A stretch of 64,000 bases of DNA from Gillisella vitis (GTDB taxonomy: Bacteria; Pseudomonadota; Alphaproteobacteria; Rhizobiales; Rhizobiaceae), in contig NZ_LMVL02000003.1 of assembly GCF_001541345.2 (NCBI RefSeq), forward strand, positions 248,001 to 312,000, read 5' to 3'. The translations under genes were made by a program, and so were the position numbers. How positions within the stretch are numbered: position 1 is the first letter of the stretch; each line of letters opens with the position of its first letter. The notes under the pieces are model-generated. The model was not told the DNA's origin, did not search any database, and saw nothing but the letters and a program-made list of their open reading frames with translations. Below, piece by piece: positions 1 to 9,522 of the stretch.

Positions 1-1019
1 TCGTTATTCCGGGCGCCGCCCGGGCGCTGGAGCGCCATCCGGAGATTACATTCATCCTGTTTGGCCAGCGGGAAAAGTGCGAGCCTTTTCTTGCCAAATA
101 TCCAAAATTGAAAGCAAAATCCGTCTTCCACGATTGCGAAGTGGCAATCGCTATGGACGAAAAGCCAAGCCAGGCGCTGCGGCGTGGCCGCTATGTCTCC
201 AGCATGTGGCGCTCGATTGAGGCCGTCAAAACAGGCGAGGCGGATGTTGTCGTGTCTGCCGGTAATACCGGCGCACTGATGGCGATGTCCAAGTTCTGCC
301 TGCGCACCATGGCCAATGTGGAACGCCCGGCCATTGCCGGGATCTGGCCGACCCTGAAAGGGGAAAGCATTGTGCTCGATATTGGCGCCACCATTGGTGC
401 CGATGCGCAACAACTGCTGGATTTCGCCGTGATGGGCGGCGCTATGGCCCGGGCTTTATTCCAGATTGATCGTCCTTCGATTGGCTTGTTGAATGTCGGC
501 GTCGAGGAAATCAAGGGTCAGGAAGAAGTGCGCGAAGCGGGCCGCATGTTGCGTGAGGCAGGTCTGGACACCCTAAACTATGCTGGTTTCGTCGAGGGAG
601 ACGATCTTGGCAAGGGCACGGTCGATGTCGTCGTCACGGAAGGCTTCACCGGCAATATCGCCCTGAAGGCTGCCGAAGGCACGGCGCGCCAGATTGCCAC
701 CTATTTGAGGGCTGCCATGTCGCGCAGCCTGATGTCGAAGATCGGCTATTTCTTCGCCAAGGGGGCGTTCGATGCGCTGAAGGACAAGATGGACCCGCGC
801 AAGGTGAATGGCGGCGTCTTTCTCGGTCTGAACGGCATCGTCATCAAGAGCCATGGCGGTACGGACGCGGAAGGTTTCGGTTCAGCCATCGAGGTTGGCT
901 ATGACATGGCGCGCAACGGTTTGACCCAGAAAATTGAAAATGATTTGAAACTTTATCACACTCGCTTTCCATCGACGTCCAGGGCTGGTTCCTCCAGCGC
1001 CGGGCCGGAAGCAGCGTGA
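1..1019 (+). CDS. plsX: Phosphate acyltransferase PlsX (5' end cut by window)
   Basis: PlsX makes acyl-phosphate from acyl-ACP, the first step of phosphatidate synthesis by the PlsX/PlsY route. The frame is open from base 3 with [17 protein letters not shown], so about a dozen N-terminal residues lie outside the window; 338 residues are visible of the usual 350 or so. Family blocks seen are [43 protein letters not shown] and [15 protein letters not shown] at 108 is internal and is not the start. The gene sits 19 bp upstream of fabH, as in most alphaproteobacteria, and the two are probably one transcript. Confidence 0.97.
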   Translation, partial: VIPGAARALERHPEITFILFGQREKCEPFLAKYPKLKAKSVFHDCEVAIAMDEKPSQALRRGRYVSSMWRSIEAVKTGEADVVVSAGNTGALMAMSKFCLRTMANVERPAIAGIWPTLKGESIVLDIGATIGADAQQLLDFAVMGGAMARALFQIDRPSIGLLNVGVEEIKGQEEVREAGRMLREAGLDTLNYAGFVEGDDLGKGTVDVVVTEGFTGNIALKAAEGTARQIATYLRAAMSRSLMSKIGYFFAKGAFDALKDKMDPRKVNGGVFLGLNGIVIKSHGGTDAEGFGSAIEVGYDMARNGLTQKIENDLKLYHTRFPSTSRAGSSSAGPEAA

Positions 1020-1038
1020 AAGACAGGATAAATATAAA

Positions 1039-2010
1039 ATGATTCGTTCAGTTGTTCGCGGTGTTGGCTCGGCTTTGCCCAAGCGGCTATTGAGTAACCG
1101 CGAAATGGAAACGCTTGTCGACACGTCGGACGACTGGATCGTTCAACGCACCGGCATCAAGCAGCGCTATATTGCCGGTGAGGGGGAGACTACAGCCTCG
1201 CTTGGCGCTGAGGCTGCCTTGAAGGCGCTGGAGGCCGCTGGTCTCGCGCCTGCCGATATCGACATGATCATCTGCGCCACATCGACGCCCGACAACACCT
1301 TTCCGTCGGCTGCGGTGAATATCCAGAACCGGCTTGGCATGACCCATGGGTTTGCCTTTGACGTTCAGGCCGTCTGCACCGGGTTCGTCTATGCGATGAC
1401 GACGGCGGATGCGTATATTCGCGGCGGACTGGCGAAGCGGGTGCTGGTCATCGGTGCCGAGACCTTTTCGCGTATTCTCGACTGGCAGGACCGCACCACC
1501 TGCGTGCTGTTCGGCGATGGCGCTGGCGCTCTGGTGCTGGAAGCGGTCGAAGGGCAGGGAACCATTGCCGACCGCGGCGTGCTGACGGCGCATTTGCGCT
1601 CGGACGGCTCGCACAAGGACAAGCTATATGTGGATGGCGGCCCATCGACGACAGGCACTGTCGGCCATTTGCGCATGGAAGGCCGTGAAGTCTTCAAGCA
1701 CGCGGTCGGCATGATCGCCGATGTGATCGAGCAATCCTTCGCGGCGTCGGGCCTGACGGCTGAGGATGTCGATTGGCTGGTGCCGCATCAGGCCAATCGC
1801 CGCATTATCGACGGCGCTGCGAAAAAACTGGATATTCCCCTGGAAAAAGTTGTGATCACCGTCGATCAGCACGGCAATACATCTGCCGCCTCGATTCCGC
1901 TGGCGATTTCGGTTGCGGTCGCCGATGGCCGGATCAAGCAAGGCGACCTGGTGCTATTGGAAGCCATGGGCGGCGGATTTACCTGGGGTGCACTGCTGCT
2001 GCGCTGGTAG
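1039..2010 (+). CDS. fabH: 3-oxoacyl-ACP synthase III (KAS III)
   Basis: FabH condenses acetyl-CoA with malonyl-ACP to start type II fatty acid synthesis in the cytoplasm. The 323 residues match the family length. The catalytic triad is visible: Cys113 in AVCTGF, His250 in VPHQANRR and Asn280 in HGNTSAAS. The C-terminal glycine-rich GGGFTWGA is also typical. The ATG follows AGGATAAATATAAA, 19 bp after the plsX stop. Co-transcription with plsX links initiation of fatty acid and phospholipid synthesis. Confidence 0.98.
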   Translation: MIRSVVRGVGSALPKRLLSNREMETLVDTSDDWIVQRTGIKQRYIAGEGETTASLGAEAALKALEAAGLAPADIDMIICATSTPDNTFPSAAVNIQNRLGMTHGFAFDVQAVCTGFVYAMTTADAYIRGGLAKRVLVIGAETFSRILDWQDRTTCVLFGDGAGALVLEAVEGQGTIADRGVLTAHLRSDGSHKDKLYVDGGPSTTGTVGHLRMEGREVFKHAVGMIADVIEQSFAASGLTAEDVDWLVPHQANRRIIDGAAKKLDIPLEKVVITVDQHGNTSAASIPLAISVAVADGRIKQGDLVLLEAMGGGFTWGALLLRW

Positions 2011-2108
2011 TTGCCGCAAAAACAAGTTGTTAACGGTGCTTGACCGATTGCGTTCATATCAATAGTCTCTGAGTATAACGATCAGAACTGATAAATGGAC
2101 GGGATGCT

Positions 2109-2447
2109 ATGGCTGGCAAAACGGTAACACGCGCGGATTTGGCTGAATCGGTCTTCCGCAAGGTTGGTCTCTCCCGGACGGAATCCGCCGAACTTGTCGA
2201 AACTGTTATCGATGAGATTTGCAATGCCATCGTGCGTGGCGAAATGGTCAAGCTTTCCTCTTTCGCTACCTTCCAGGTGCGCGCCAAGAACGAGCGGATC
2301 GGCCGCAACCCGAAGACCGGCGAAGAAGTGCCGATTTCGCCCCGCAAGGTGATGACGTTCAAGGCCTCCAACGTGTTGAAACAGCGTATCCTACGCTCGC
2401 ATCTGGCCCGCAAAGCCAAGCAGAAACCGGCCAATCCGGCTGCTTAA
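2109..2447 (+). CDS. ihfA: Integration host factor subunit alpha
   Basis: IHF-alpha pairs with IHF-beta to bind and sharply bend DNA, acting in transcription, replication and recombination. The protein has 112 residues, slightly longer than the E. coli form because of a basic C-terminal tail ending in [11 protein letters not shown]. The DNA-intercalating beta arm is seen as [11 protein letters not shown], followed by the [11 protein letters not shown] block. The order fabH-ihfA-merR is conserved in rhizobia. It is distinguished from the HU-beta gene at 41109 by the alpha-type N-terminus [19 protein letters not shown]. Confidence 0.95.
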   Translation: MAGKTVTRADLAESVFRKVGLSRTESAELVETVIDEICNAIVRGEMVKLSSFATFQVRAKNERIGRNPKTGEEVPISPRKVMTFKASNVLKQRILRSHLARKAKQKPANPAA

Positions 2448-2639
2448 TGGTCTTGGGAGCAACCCAGCGGTTCCGGCAAGTTTTGAGCTTGATTATGTCG
2501 GTCCCTATTGGTTGCGGACGGCGCTTTCGAGCTGCCATACGGATGGGCGACTTACTGAATAGTCCTCCAAACACTGGCTGCAATACAAGATGATACAGCC
2601 TCAGTTTCTGATGAGAGATATGCTGTCGTTGAGAGTGAG

Positions 2640-3185
2640 ATGATGGAGCCCGTCTTGGATAAAAGCCCTGATGCTTTCCGTACGATCAGCGAAGTGGCGG
2701 ACGATCTTGATTTGCCTCAGCATGTGCTGCGATTCTGGGAAACCCGGTTTCCGCAGATCAAGCCGCTGAAACGCGGCGGCGGTCGGCGTTACTACCGTCC
2801 TGACGATATCGAACTTCTCAAAGGCATTCGCCATCTTCTCTATGATCACGGCTATACGATCAAAGGTGTGCAGAAGCTTCTGAAAACCAATGGCAATAAA
2901 TTCGTCATGGCTGTCGCTTCCGGCGATCTGGCGACGATGGAAGCCCTGGTTGCTGCTGGCCAATCCAGCAATGACGATCCCAAACTCGGCAGCGACGACG
3001 ATCAGGTCGTCGGTCATGCAAAGTCGCGTACTAGCAGCCGATTCTTTAACTTCGGCGGTGGCGACGATAGCGCTCTCGACATTTCCGCTGGCCGTGGTTC
3101 GGTCGGCAAGGAAGACCGGGCGCTGCTTCAGGAAACTCTGTTCGATCTGCTGGAATGCAAGCGGCTATTGGATCAGGTCCGCTAA
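2640..3185 (+). CDS. MerR family transcriptional regulator
   Basis: The 181-residue protein has an N-terminal MerR winged HTH at about residues 14-80 ([20 protein letters not shown], then [15 protein letters not shown]). A variable segment follows, with a short C-terminal helix ([20 protein letters not shown]) that could dimerise. No cysteine cluster typical of metal-sensing MerR proteins is present, so the ligand is unknown. Two adjacent ATGs (2640, 2643) follow GAGAGTGAG. It lies downstream of ihfA as in many Rhizobiaceae. The family call is firm; the role is not known. Confidence 0.85.
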   Translation: MMEPVLDKSPDAFRTISEVADDLDLPQHVLRFWETRFPQIKPLKRGGGRRYYRPDDIELLKGIRHLLYDHGYTIKGVQKLLKTNGNKFVMAVASGDLATMEALVAAGQSSNDDPKLGSDDDQVVGHAKSRTSSRFFNFGGGDDSALDISAGRGSVGKEDRALLQETLFDLLECKRLLDQVR

Positions 3186-3193
3186 AACACCCC

Positions 3194-3457
3194 TCACGCC
3201 GCCTGAGTTTGCTCAGGCGCAATCGCCACATTGGCGCGATGCGCGGCAAGGATCAGCGCGCGCCGCGCATAGGTGGCGGAACGCCGTCCTTCCAGGGCGG
3301 CTGCGCAGGCGGACAAGGCCTTGCGAAAATATTCGCAGGAAAAATCCGGCCATTGATCGGCAAGCAGCCAGGCTGCTTCACGAATCGACCTTACCATGTG
3401 GGTGGTTCCGGCAATGACCAAGGCGACCGGCCGCTGAAAGTCTCTGTCTAATGTCAT
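3194..3457 (-). CDS. DUF982 domain protein
   Basis: An 87-residue protein that looks like DUF982: a short N-terminal beta segment (RPVALVIAGTTHMV), then WLLADQWPDFSCEYFRKAL and CAAALEGRRSATYARRALI, a small family found mainly in rhizobia with no known function. The frame stays open upstream to 3685, but the ATG at 3457 has GCGGAG eight bases before it and begins at the conserved domain, so I chose it. It converges with merR, their stops being 8 bp apart. Upstream of the start lies a 300 bp AT-rich region shared with the divergent PRC-barrel gene. Confidence 0.7.
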   Translation of the reverse strand: MTLDRDFQRPVALVIAGTTHMVRSIREAAWLLADQWPDFSCEYFRKALSACAAALEGRRSATYARRALILAAHRANVAIAPEQTQAA

Positions 3458-3766
3458 GTCATGTTCTCCGCGGCTCATAACGCCACGGTTAACCATTGGT
3501 TCCGCAGAAAAAATCCGATGCGAATAATAAATTTTGGCCGTATATCGCGGGCTGTGGGATCGACGGCAAAGACGTGTCTGGCGTGTGTTTCGGCAATAAG
3601 AAAAGAATGTCAAAAAGGAATATTTTCTTAAATTTTGGAACAAATCAGGATGGCGCGCGTTATGGTTCGTGAAGAATAGCGTCATGCGGTGCGCCTCCTT
3701 CCGATCAGTGTGCTGGGCAACACGAAGTCATAGCAAAACCCGCCGATCGGACCAGGAATGATGTTT

Positions 3767-4549
3767 ATGAAATCAGCCGCGGCTGGAGCGCTTTTGCTTG
3801 CGCTTTGTGGCACGCCAGCGATAGCCGCCTGCAATATTTCCGACGCGAGACTTGAAGAAGCCATTCTGGAAAAGCCGGAATTTCGAGATCCTCAAAACCG
3901 TTATCTCGTGCATGACCTGCGCAAATTGCGCGATGCGGCCTTTCTTCTGTGGAATTACGGGCTGGAAAAAGATTGCGAGCGGTTACTGGGCAATATTCGT
4001 GAATTGATCGCATCTCCGTTCATGGCGCGGTTGGGGACCAATGACGAAGACGCGACCGACCAGCAATTGGCCGCCGGCGAGCCGCAATGGCATAGGCTGG
4101 GCCAGGTCAAGGGAAGCCGTGGCACTGCCAATGAGGGGGCTTTGATCAGCATCAACGATCTTGATCCTGGCTTGCTGGTCAATGAAATTGTCGGTGCCGA
4201 GGTTCGGACTGCCGATGACAAGATCGTTGGCGAAGTTCGCAATGTGGTCATCGGCACCCGGGACCGGCAGGACTATGCAATCGTTGCGGCTGGCGGGTTC
4301 TTTGTACCGGGCAAGGATAGTCTCGTTGTTCCGCTTCGCTACCTGCTTGTCGATCGGGAAAGGAAGAGCTTCTTTCTGCGGATTTCGAATGCGCAGGTAA
4401 AGGCGGTTCCTTTGATGCCGGACCAGGATTATCAATGGTTGACCGACGAGACATGGCGCAAGACAAACGATGCGATTTTCGAGAGTTTGATTGCAGGACC
4501 CGGGCCAGATGAACCCACGAAAACCTCGAGAGACAGTGCCACAAAATGA
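3767..4549 (+). CDS. Exported PRC-barrel domain protein
   Basis: A 260-residue protein with a Sec signal peptide (hydrophobic AAAGALLLALCGTPAIA, predicted cleavage before ACN). A PRC beta-barrel follows at about residues 125-200 (LVNEIVGAEVRTADDKIVG and DYAIVAAGGFFVPGKDSL). PRC barrels occur in ribosome maturation and photosynthetic reaction-centre proteins and as stand-alone envelope proteins; the exported rhizobial forms have no established function. ATGs at 3758, 3761 and 3767 are in frame. AGGA at 3754-3757 is best spaced for 3767. Confidence 0.75.
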   Translation: MKSAAAGALLLALCGTPAIAACNISDARLEEAILEKPEFRDPQNRYLVHDLRKLRDAAFLLWNYGLEKDCERLLGNIRELIASPFMARLGTNDEDATDQQLAAGEPQWHRLGQVKGSRGTANEGALISINDLDPGLLVNEIVGAEVRTADDKIVGEVRNVVIGTRDRQDYAIVAAGGFFVPGKDSLVVPLRYLLVDRERKSFFLRISNAQVKAVPLMPDQDYQWLTDETWRKTNDAIFESLIAGPGPDEPTKTSRDSATK

Positions 4550-4783
4550 GCGGTTAGCCAAAGCATGCTCTGACGGACGGGGACAAGCCGCTGGTTGCCA
4601 TGCATGCCGTTTTGGTCGTCCGATGCAAATGTTTCATTAAAAACGATGTTTGCTATTCCACTGATCTCTATCCAAAGCCAGTGATGCATTGGTATCTTTG
4701 GACCGTGGCATAGCTCACCTATTTCACGCGCGGCCTAGCCGCACCTGGAAACAGCCTATCTCATCTTAGAAAAGCGACACCCC

Positions 4784-6160
4784 TTGACCAATCTTCCGCT
4801 CAACGAAATCCTGCCTCAGGACATCATCGATACATCCCGTGACGCAGTGCTGATTCTGAGCCAGGATCTGACTGTGCTTGCCGCCAATCAAGCCTTTTAC
4901 GCCAACTTCCAGATCGCGTCAGAAGAGACGCTGGGGCGGCAATTATACGACCTGAAGGGCGGCCATTGGAATATTCCTCGGCTTCGATCGCTGTTGGAGC
5001 AGATCGTTCCGCTCGATACCGTCGTTAATGCTCACGAAGTTGACGTTGTTTTTCCGGATCTGGGCCATAGGATCATGCTGGTCAACGTGCGGAGGGTTCA
5101 ACGCACGAGCGATGCTGAAAGCCTGTTTTTGATGTCGATTGACGACATTACAGAAGCGCGTCTTGCTAGCGCAGAGGCTGAGCGGAGCTGGATTCTTGCG
5201 CAGAATATTGTCGATACGGTCCGTGATCCACTGCTGGTGCTGGAGCACGACATGAGCGTTGTTTTTGCCAGCCGTTCTTTCCTGAAACTTTTCGGCGTTC
5301 AATCCACGGAGGTTGTCGGCCAGCAGTTGAAAACGCTCGGGGACGGCCAGTGGAATGTGGCGGCGCTCAACGATCTTCTGGAACGTGTTCTGCCGCGCGA
5401 CGAGCATGTCGATGGCTTGCTGCTGGAGGACGATTTTCCCGGTCTGGGCCGGCGTGTGTTCAAGATCAATGCCAGGAAAATATTTCGACCAGGCAATCAT
5501 GTCACTCGGATGCTCGTCGTGTTCGAGGATGCGACTGAGGCCGTGATGCTTGACAGACACAGGGATATATTGGCAGCGGAACTGGCGCACCGTATCAAAA
5601 ACAGCTTGCAGATCATTTCCTCTTTCGTCTCTCATGAGATTCGCCGTGCCGCAGAACCCTGCGCTGAAGGATATAAGGCCATGCAGGCGCGGATCAGGGC
5701 CGTTGCCGAGCTTTACGACGTGATTGCTCAATCCAGTGCCTTTGGCCCCGTCAACATGGAAACCTATCTGAAAGGCATCACCACCACGATCCGTAAGAGC
5801 CTTTTGAGCCCGAATTCGAACATCACGATCAGCACCAAGACCGAGCCGTTGAGCATTCAACCCGATTATGCCGTATCGATCGGCTTGATTGTCAATGAAC
5901 TCGCCACCAATGCCGTGAAATATGCCTTTCCATCGGGGCAGGGCGAGGTTGTTCTTGGCTTTCAGCGCCGGGAAGGTGAAGTCGCGTTGACCGTCAGCGA
6001 CAATGGAATCGGTCTCAGCGGCAAATCGGAAGGGTCGGGGCTTGGCACCCAGTTCGTCAAAGCCTTTGTCAAGCAACTCGGCGGTTCCCTGGCCAGCGCG
6101 ACAAGCTCCAACGGCACGACGTATACCGTCAGGCTTCCACCGTCGATCTTGGCGGAATGA
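4784..6160 (+). CDS. PAS-PAS-HisKA_2 sensor histidine kinase, orphan
   Basis: A 458-residue soluble kinase with two PAS-like sensor domains (about residues 12-120 and 140-250) and no membrane segment. A HisKA_2 dimerisation domain carries the phospho-acceptor His269 in [13 protein letters not shown]. The HATPase_c domain has N-box Asn371 ([12 protein letters not shown]) and G boxes DNGIG (406-410) and GSGLG (417-421). The two PAS units share the pattern [14 protein letters not shown] / [14 protein letters not shown], so they arose by internal duplication. No response regulator is adjacent. The start is TTG with only a weak upstream SD, so it is less certain than the domains. Confidence 0.85.
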   Translation: MTNLPLNEILPQDIIDTSRDAVLILSQDLTVLAANQAFYANFQIASEETLGRQLYDLKGGHWNIPRLRSLLEQIVPLDTVVNAHEVDVVFPDLGHRIMLVNVRRVQRTSDAESLFLMSIDDITEARLASAEAERSWILAQNIVDTVRDPLLVLEHDMSVVFASRSFLKLFGVQSTEVVGQQLKTLGDGQWNVAALNDLLERVLPRDEHVDGLLLEDDFPGLGRRVFKINARKIFRPGNHVTRMLVVFEDATEAVMLDRHRDILAAELAHRIKNSLQIISSFVSHEIRRAAEPCAEGYKAMQARIRAVAELYDVIAQSSAFGPVNMETYLKGITTTIRKSLLSPNSNITISTKTEPLSIQPDYAVSIGLIVNELATNAVKYAFPSGQGEVVLGFQRREGEVALTVSDNGIGLSGKSEGSGLGTQFVKAFVKQLGGSLASATSSNGTTYTVRLPPSILAE

Positions 6161-6261
6161 GCTTTGAGGTGTGTTTTGCGCGTTTTTGATCTGTCCGGGC
6201 AAAATTCCGCTTGCGCCCGAAAGTCAAAAACTCTAAGTGAACCTTGCTCTTAGGAGCGGGT

Positions 6262-6338
<77 letters not shown>

Positions 6339-6345
6339 TTTATTT

Positions 6346-6375
6346 CAATCACTCCCCCCCAGGTTTGGGTGATTG
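6346..6375 (+). terminator. Possible stem-loop after tRNA-Pro
   Basis: Inverted repeat CAATCAC ... GTGATTG begins 7 bases after the tRNA and encloses a C-rich loop. There is no proper T run, only CCTCTCTTC, so a termination or 3'-processing role is a guess. Confidence 0.35.
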
Positions 6376-6843
6376 CCTCTCTTCAAACCATATGGCGATT
6401 TTGAGCGTTACAGTGCCTTACACTCAGGTTTGCTGAAGCCCTTTTATTGTGGGGAGAGGCGGCGGCTTTGTGCTCGCGTATTCCTTTCAGGGCGTAAGTT
6501 AATCTCAATAGTTTTATGTTTATAATGTATAATGCTTTTTTTGCGGTGCACATAATAGACAGATTTTTTCTGTAACCCTCTATATTTTAAGGGTTATTCT
6601 CAGGTTTTCTGGGCTTTGAAGAGACTGGACAGGCTGCAAAAGCACCGAATGGTGTAGCTCCGGTATCGATAAAGTCCGGTCTCTGCCTTATATTGGGTGC
6701 AGTGCAGCAATATGCCTTGTCGTTGGTCCTCATAACCTTCGAGATTAGCATGCGATGATATTCACCATGAGTTTTTGAGGGCCAGAAGTATTGGCGGCTT
6801 GTGAAGCAGACGAGAGAATGCAGCCGTCAGGAAGGCAGATGCG
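6376..6843. other. Gene-free AT-richer interval
   Basis: About 470 bp with no supported gene. It is richer in A+T than its surroundings and contains a short inverted repeat AACCCT ... AGGGTT near 6575-6596 and several TATAAT-like stretches around 6520. It probably holds the promoter of the following esterase gene, but I cannot place it. Confidence 0.5.
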
Positions 6844-7872
6844 ATGCGATTGAATGTTCCAAAATCGGTGGCCGCCATGGTTCGCCGCCAAAAAAAACTA
6901 CAAAAGGCATTTGTGGATTTGGTTGAGAGCGCCACGCCGCGCGAGAAGGTCGCGCCGAAACCAAGAAAGCCCGCCCAGCCACGCCTTGTTGAAAACACCA
7001 GCTTTGGGAGCAATCCCGGACATTTGCGGATGATGACCTATGTGCCTCCTGGCTTGCCGCCGAGCGCGCCGCTGGTGGTCGTGCTGCACGGCTGTGGACA
7101 GACGGCCAAGGATTTCGATGATGGCAGCGGCTGGAGCCGTCTGGCACGTCAGCACGGTTTTGCGCTGCTTTACCCCGAACAGCGCAGTTCCAACAATCCG
7201 AATGGGTGTTTCAACTGGTTTCGCCCGAGTGCTGTTGCCCGTGACCGTGGTGAGACTGGCTCGATCCGCCAGATGATCGACACCATGGTCGAGGCCCATG
7301 GCCTCAGCACCGACAATATTTTCATCATGGGCCTGTCAGCCGGTGGTGCGCTGGCCGCTGCGGCTCTCGCCGCCTATCCCGATATCTTCAAGGCGGGTGC
7401 CGTAGTCGCAGGCCTACCAGTTGGTGGCGCACGGGATGCGATGAATGCCTTGAACATCATGCATAATGGTGTGGCCAAAGCCCCGGATGAATGGGCGCAA
7501 CTGGTTTATCAGGCCGCGCCCGAAGGTCAGGACTGGCCAAGGATTTCGATCTGGCAGGGCAGGGATGACAATGTCGTCCATCAGAAGAATGCCGATGCGC
7601 TGGTCATTCAATGGCTTGCCGTGCATGGCTTGCTGGACGGCAAGGCAAAGCCCGTGGCCTATGGCCGGAGCGACGGCTATGTCTGGCATGACGCAGACGG
7701 TGCGATCAAGGTGGAATATGCCGTAATGGATGGCCTGGGGCATGGCTTGCCGATCAAGGCGGGTGAGGGGCAGGCAATGCCCTATATGCTGCCTGGCGAC
7801 CTGCATTTGCCATCCCTGCTCGTAGAAAGCTGGGGTCTCGACGTGGCGGAAGGCAAACGCAAGGTCGCATGA
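6844..7872 (+). CDS. PHB depolymerase family esterase
   Basis: A 342-residue alpha/beta hydrolase of the LpqC/PHB-depolymerase type. The oxyanion-hole strand VVVLHGCGQTAKDFDDGSGW is at about 78-97, and the nucleophile is Ser165 in the lipase box GLSAGG. A likely acid and histidine lie in IWQGRDDNVVH and GLGHGLPI. The N-terminal 55 residues are basic and carry no signal peptide, so a cytoplasmic esterase is more likely than a secreted polymer hydrolase. The ATG is preceded by GGAAGG. The natural substrate cannot be told from sequence; polyhydroxybutyrate oligomers or acetyl esters are possible. Confidence 0.85.
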   Translation: MRLNVPKSVAAMVRRQKKLQKAFVDLVESATPREKVAPKPRKPAQPRLVENTSFGSNPGHLRMMTYVPPGLPPSAPLVVVLHGCGQTAKDFDDGSGWSRLARQHGFALLYPEQRSSNNPNGCFNWFRPSAVARDRGETGSIRQMIDTMVEAHGLSTDNIFIMGLSAGGALAAAALAAYPDIFKAGAVVAGLPVGGARDAMNALNIMHNGVAKAPDEWAQLVYQAAPEGQDWPRISIWQGRDDNVVHQKNADALVIQWLAVHGLLDGKAKPVAYGRSDGYVWHDADGAIKVEYAVMDGLGHGLPIKAGEGQAMPYMLPGDLHLPSLLVESWGLDVAEGKRKVA

Positions 7873-7908
7873 TCCGCCGACATTTGAAAATTACGCATGA
7901 ATTATAAA

Positions 7909-7952
7909 GCCTTACAGAGCTGTGCGTTTTAAAACGCACAGCTCTGTAAGGC
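7909..7952. repeat. Perfect 44-bp palindrome
   Basis: Two 22-base arms with no spacer: the left arm begins GCCTTACAGAGCTGTGCG and the centre is TTTTAAAA. It lies in the 98 bp between two convergent gene ends (esterase on +, small membrane protein on -). It could act as a bidirectional terminator or be a dispersed rhizobial palindrome; the flanks lack the T runs of a standard rho-independent terminator. Confidence 0.85.
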
Positions 7953-7970
7953 AAACGCGCGGGCTAAGGA

Positions 7971-8120
7971 TTATTTCTGTTCGACGGCGACGCCGTCCTT
8001 GCCAATGCTGAGCTCAACGCCCTTTGGCTTGGTTTCCTCGTGATAGGCATAGGCCCCGAGGCCAACGACGATGACGACCAATGCGCCGATGATCAAGTAA
8101 AGACCGTTTGTGCGGTTCAT
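7971..8120 (-). CDS. Small single-helix membrane protein
   Basis: A 49-residue protein: a short polar N-terminus (MNRTNG), one transmembrane helix (LYLIIGALVVIVVGLGAYAY) and a charged tail (HEETKPKGVELSIGKDGVAV). The frame opens upstream to 8198, but the ATG at 8120 has AGAGGG at the right distance and starts just before the helix. Similar peptides are annotated as hypothetical in rhizobia. No function is known. The transcript would run convergently into the 44-bp palindrome. Confidence 0.7.
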   Translation of the reverse strand: MNRTNGLYLIIGALVVIVVGLGAYAYHEETKPKGVELSIGKDGVAVEQK

Positions 8121-8231
8121 GCTGTCCCTCTTCTGTCCGTCCGCCAACTGTTTCGGCTGAACGCGCTGCTTAATGCGACAGAAGAGAAATTGTTCCATGC
8201 GTGCGAAAAAATACCTGTCAGTTGCCTTGGG

Positions 8232-9491
8232 TCATTCGCCAATCTGATTGGCGAGCCGCAAGGTCGTGTGGTCTCCGGGCGTTCGAAGTCTGCTGTCGGT
8301 TTCGTGTTTAATCACCGGGCATGGCGTGGTTTGCGGCAGTAGGTCCCGGTAGATCGCCAGTGTTTCGGCCACCATTTTTTCAAGCCGGTAGTTGTTACGG
8401 CGGCTCAAGGCCCCCGCTGTAAGCTGCGCCCGCATCAAGGGATCGCGAAAGGCGACCATGGCGTCTGCAAGCGGCTTGATCTCATCGCTATTGGGCACGG
8501 CAAAGCCGTTGACGCCATTTTCCAGCACCACACTCGTTCCGCCCACTGCTGTCAAAACGAGGGGAAGGCCACCGGCTGCGGCCTCCAGCATCGCATAGGA
8601 CATAGCCTCGTAGCGGCTCGGAGCAACCAGGATGTCGAAGGCCTGGATGGCGTCATGTCCGCTCATGTCGCTGCGGATCTGGGCCTTGCCGTCAAGGCCA
8701 AGGGTCTGGATCATGGCGCGCAATTCCGCTTCCCGCTCGCCGCTGCCGATCATCACCAGGCGAGCCTGGGGCATCTGATCTGCAATACTGGCAAAGGCGC
8801 GGATTAACCGCTCCGGGGCTTTCTGGGCCACGAGCCTGCCGATGAAACCGAAAACCAGGTGCTCATGGGCAATGCCGAAGTGCGCGCGTGTCTGCGAGCG
8901 TACGTCGCCGGGCGGATATTTGACGCCATTGGCGACAATGCGGAGTGTACGCGCCGGAATGCCCAGCGCGATGGCGTGATGATATTCGTCCGGTGAAACG
9001 CAAATGACCCGGTCGCTGAAAAATCGTCCAAGCAGCCGTTCCACGCCGCCATAAACCAGACGGCCTTTGGAGCCGAGCGTCGGGTCCATAGTGCGGAAGG
9101 CGTGGGGCGTGTAAAGCACCGGTGGATTGCGCCCGGGCAGGGTTGCCAGCCGGGTCAGCGCACCTGCCTTGGAACTGTGGCCATGGACGATGTCGAATGG
9201 GCCTTTGTCGCGGATCAGCCGCCCTAGCGCCCTATAGGAGGCGAGATCCCAGGGGCCAACTGCACGGTGCATGTCCAGCGCTATGATCTCGTGCAGCGGC
9301 AGGGCCAGCAATTCGTCAACGAACCGGCTTTCGGCTCTTAATGGAGAATAGACCGCCGTCACCGTCTGGCCGCAGGCGGCGAGGCCTGCGCAAAGATCGA
9401 TGAAATGCCGGCCGGAGCCACCGCCGCTCGGCTCCAAGACCTGCAAGATCCGCAGATGCTGCCCATCGGCAATTCCCTGGCCATCTCTCAC
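8232..9491 (-). CDS. Glycosyltransferase family 4, polysaccharide cluster
   Basis: A 419-residue retaining GT-B glycosyltransferase. The N-terminal domain starts HLRILQVLEPSGGGSGRHF and contains DIVHGHSSKAGA. The C-terminal GT4 domain has GFIGRLVAQKAPERLI and the E-x7-E nucleotide-sugar motif in EAMSYAMLEA. The frame extends into the upstream polymerase gene, but GTG at 9491 with GGAGG just upstream gives a start outside that gene, 31 bp after its stop. It would add a sugar to the undecaprenyl-linked repeat unit at the inner membrane. A short hairpin overlaps the last codons (8236-8254). Confidence 0.88.
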   Translation of the reverse strand: MRDGQGIADGQHLRILQVLEPSGGGSGRHFIDLCAGLAACGQTVTAVYSPLRAESRFVDELLALPLHEIIALDMHRAVGPWDLASYRALGRLIRDKGPFDIVHGHSSKAGALTRLATLPGRNPPVLYTPHAFRTMDPTLGSKGRLVYGGVERLLGRFFSDRVICVSPDEYHHAIALGIPARTLRIVANGVKYPPGDVRSQTRAHFGIAHEHLVFGFIGRLVAQKAPERLIRAFASIADQMPQARLVMIGSGEREAELRAMIQTLGLDGKAQIRSDMSGHDAIQAFDILVAPSRYEAMSYAMLEAAAGGLPLVLTAVGGTSVVLENGVNGFAVPNSDEIKPLADAMVAFRDPLMRAQLTAGALSRRNNYRLEKMVAETLAIYRDLLPQTTPCPVIKHETDSRLRTPGDHTTLRLANQIGE

Positions 9492-9522
9492 GTTTTCCTC
9501 CACCAAACGCTTCCCCTGATGT

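Noticed and set aside
3458..3685. N-terminal extension of the DUF982 protein
   Set aside because: The added residues are basic and unstructured, do not belong to the domain, and the internal ATG at 3457 has a well-placed SD.
4943..6202. 419-codon antisense frame opposite the histidine kinase
   Set aside because: The sense frame has clear PAS, HisKA_2 and HATPase motifs; the antisense product has none.
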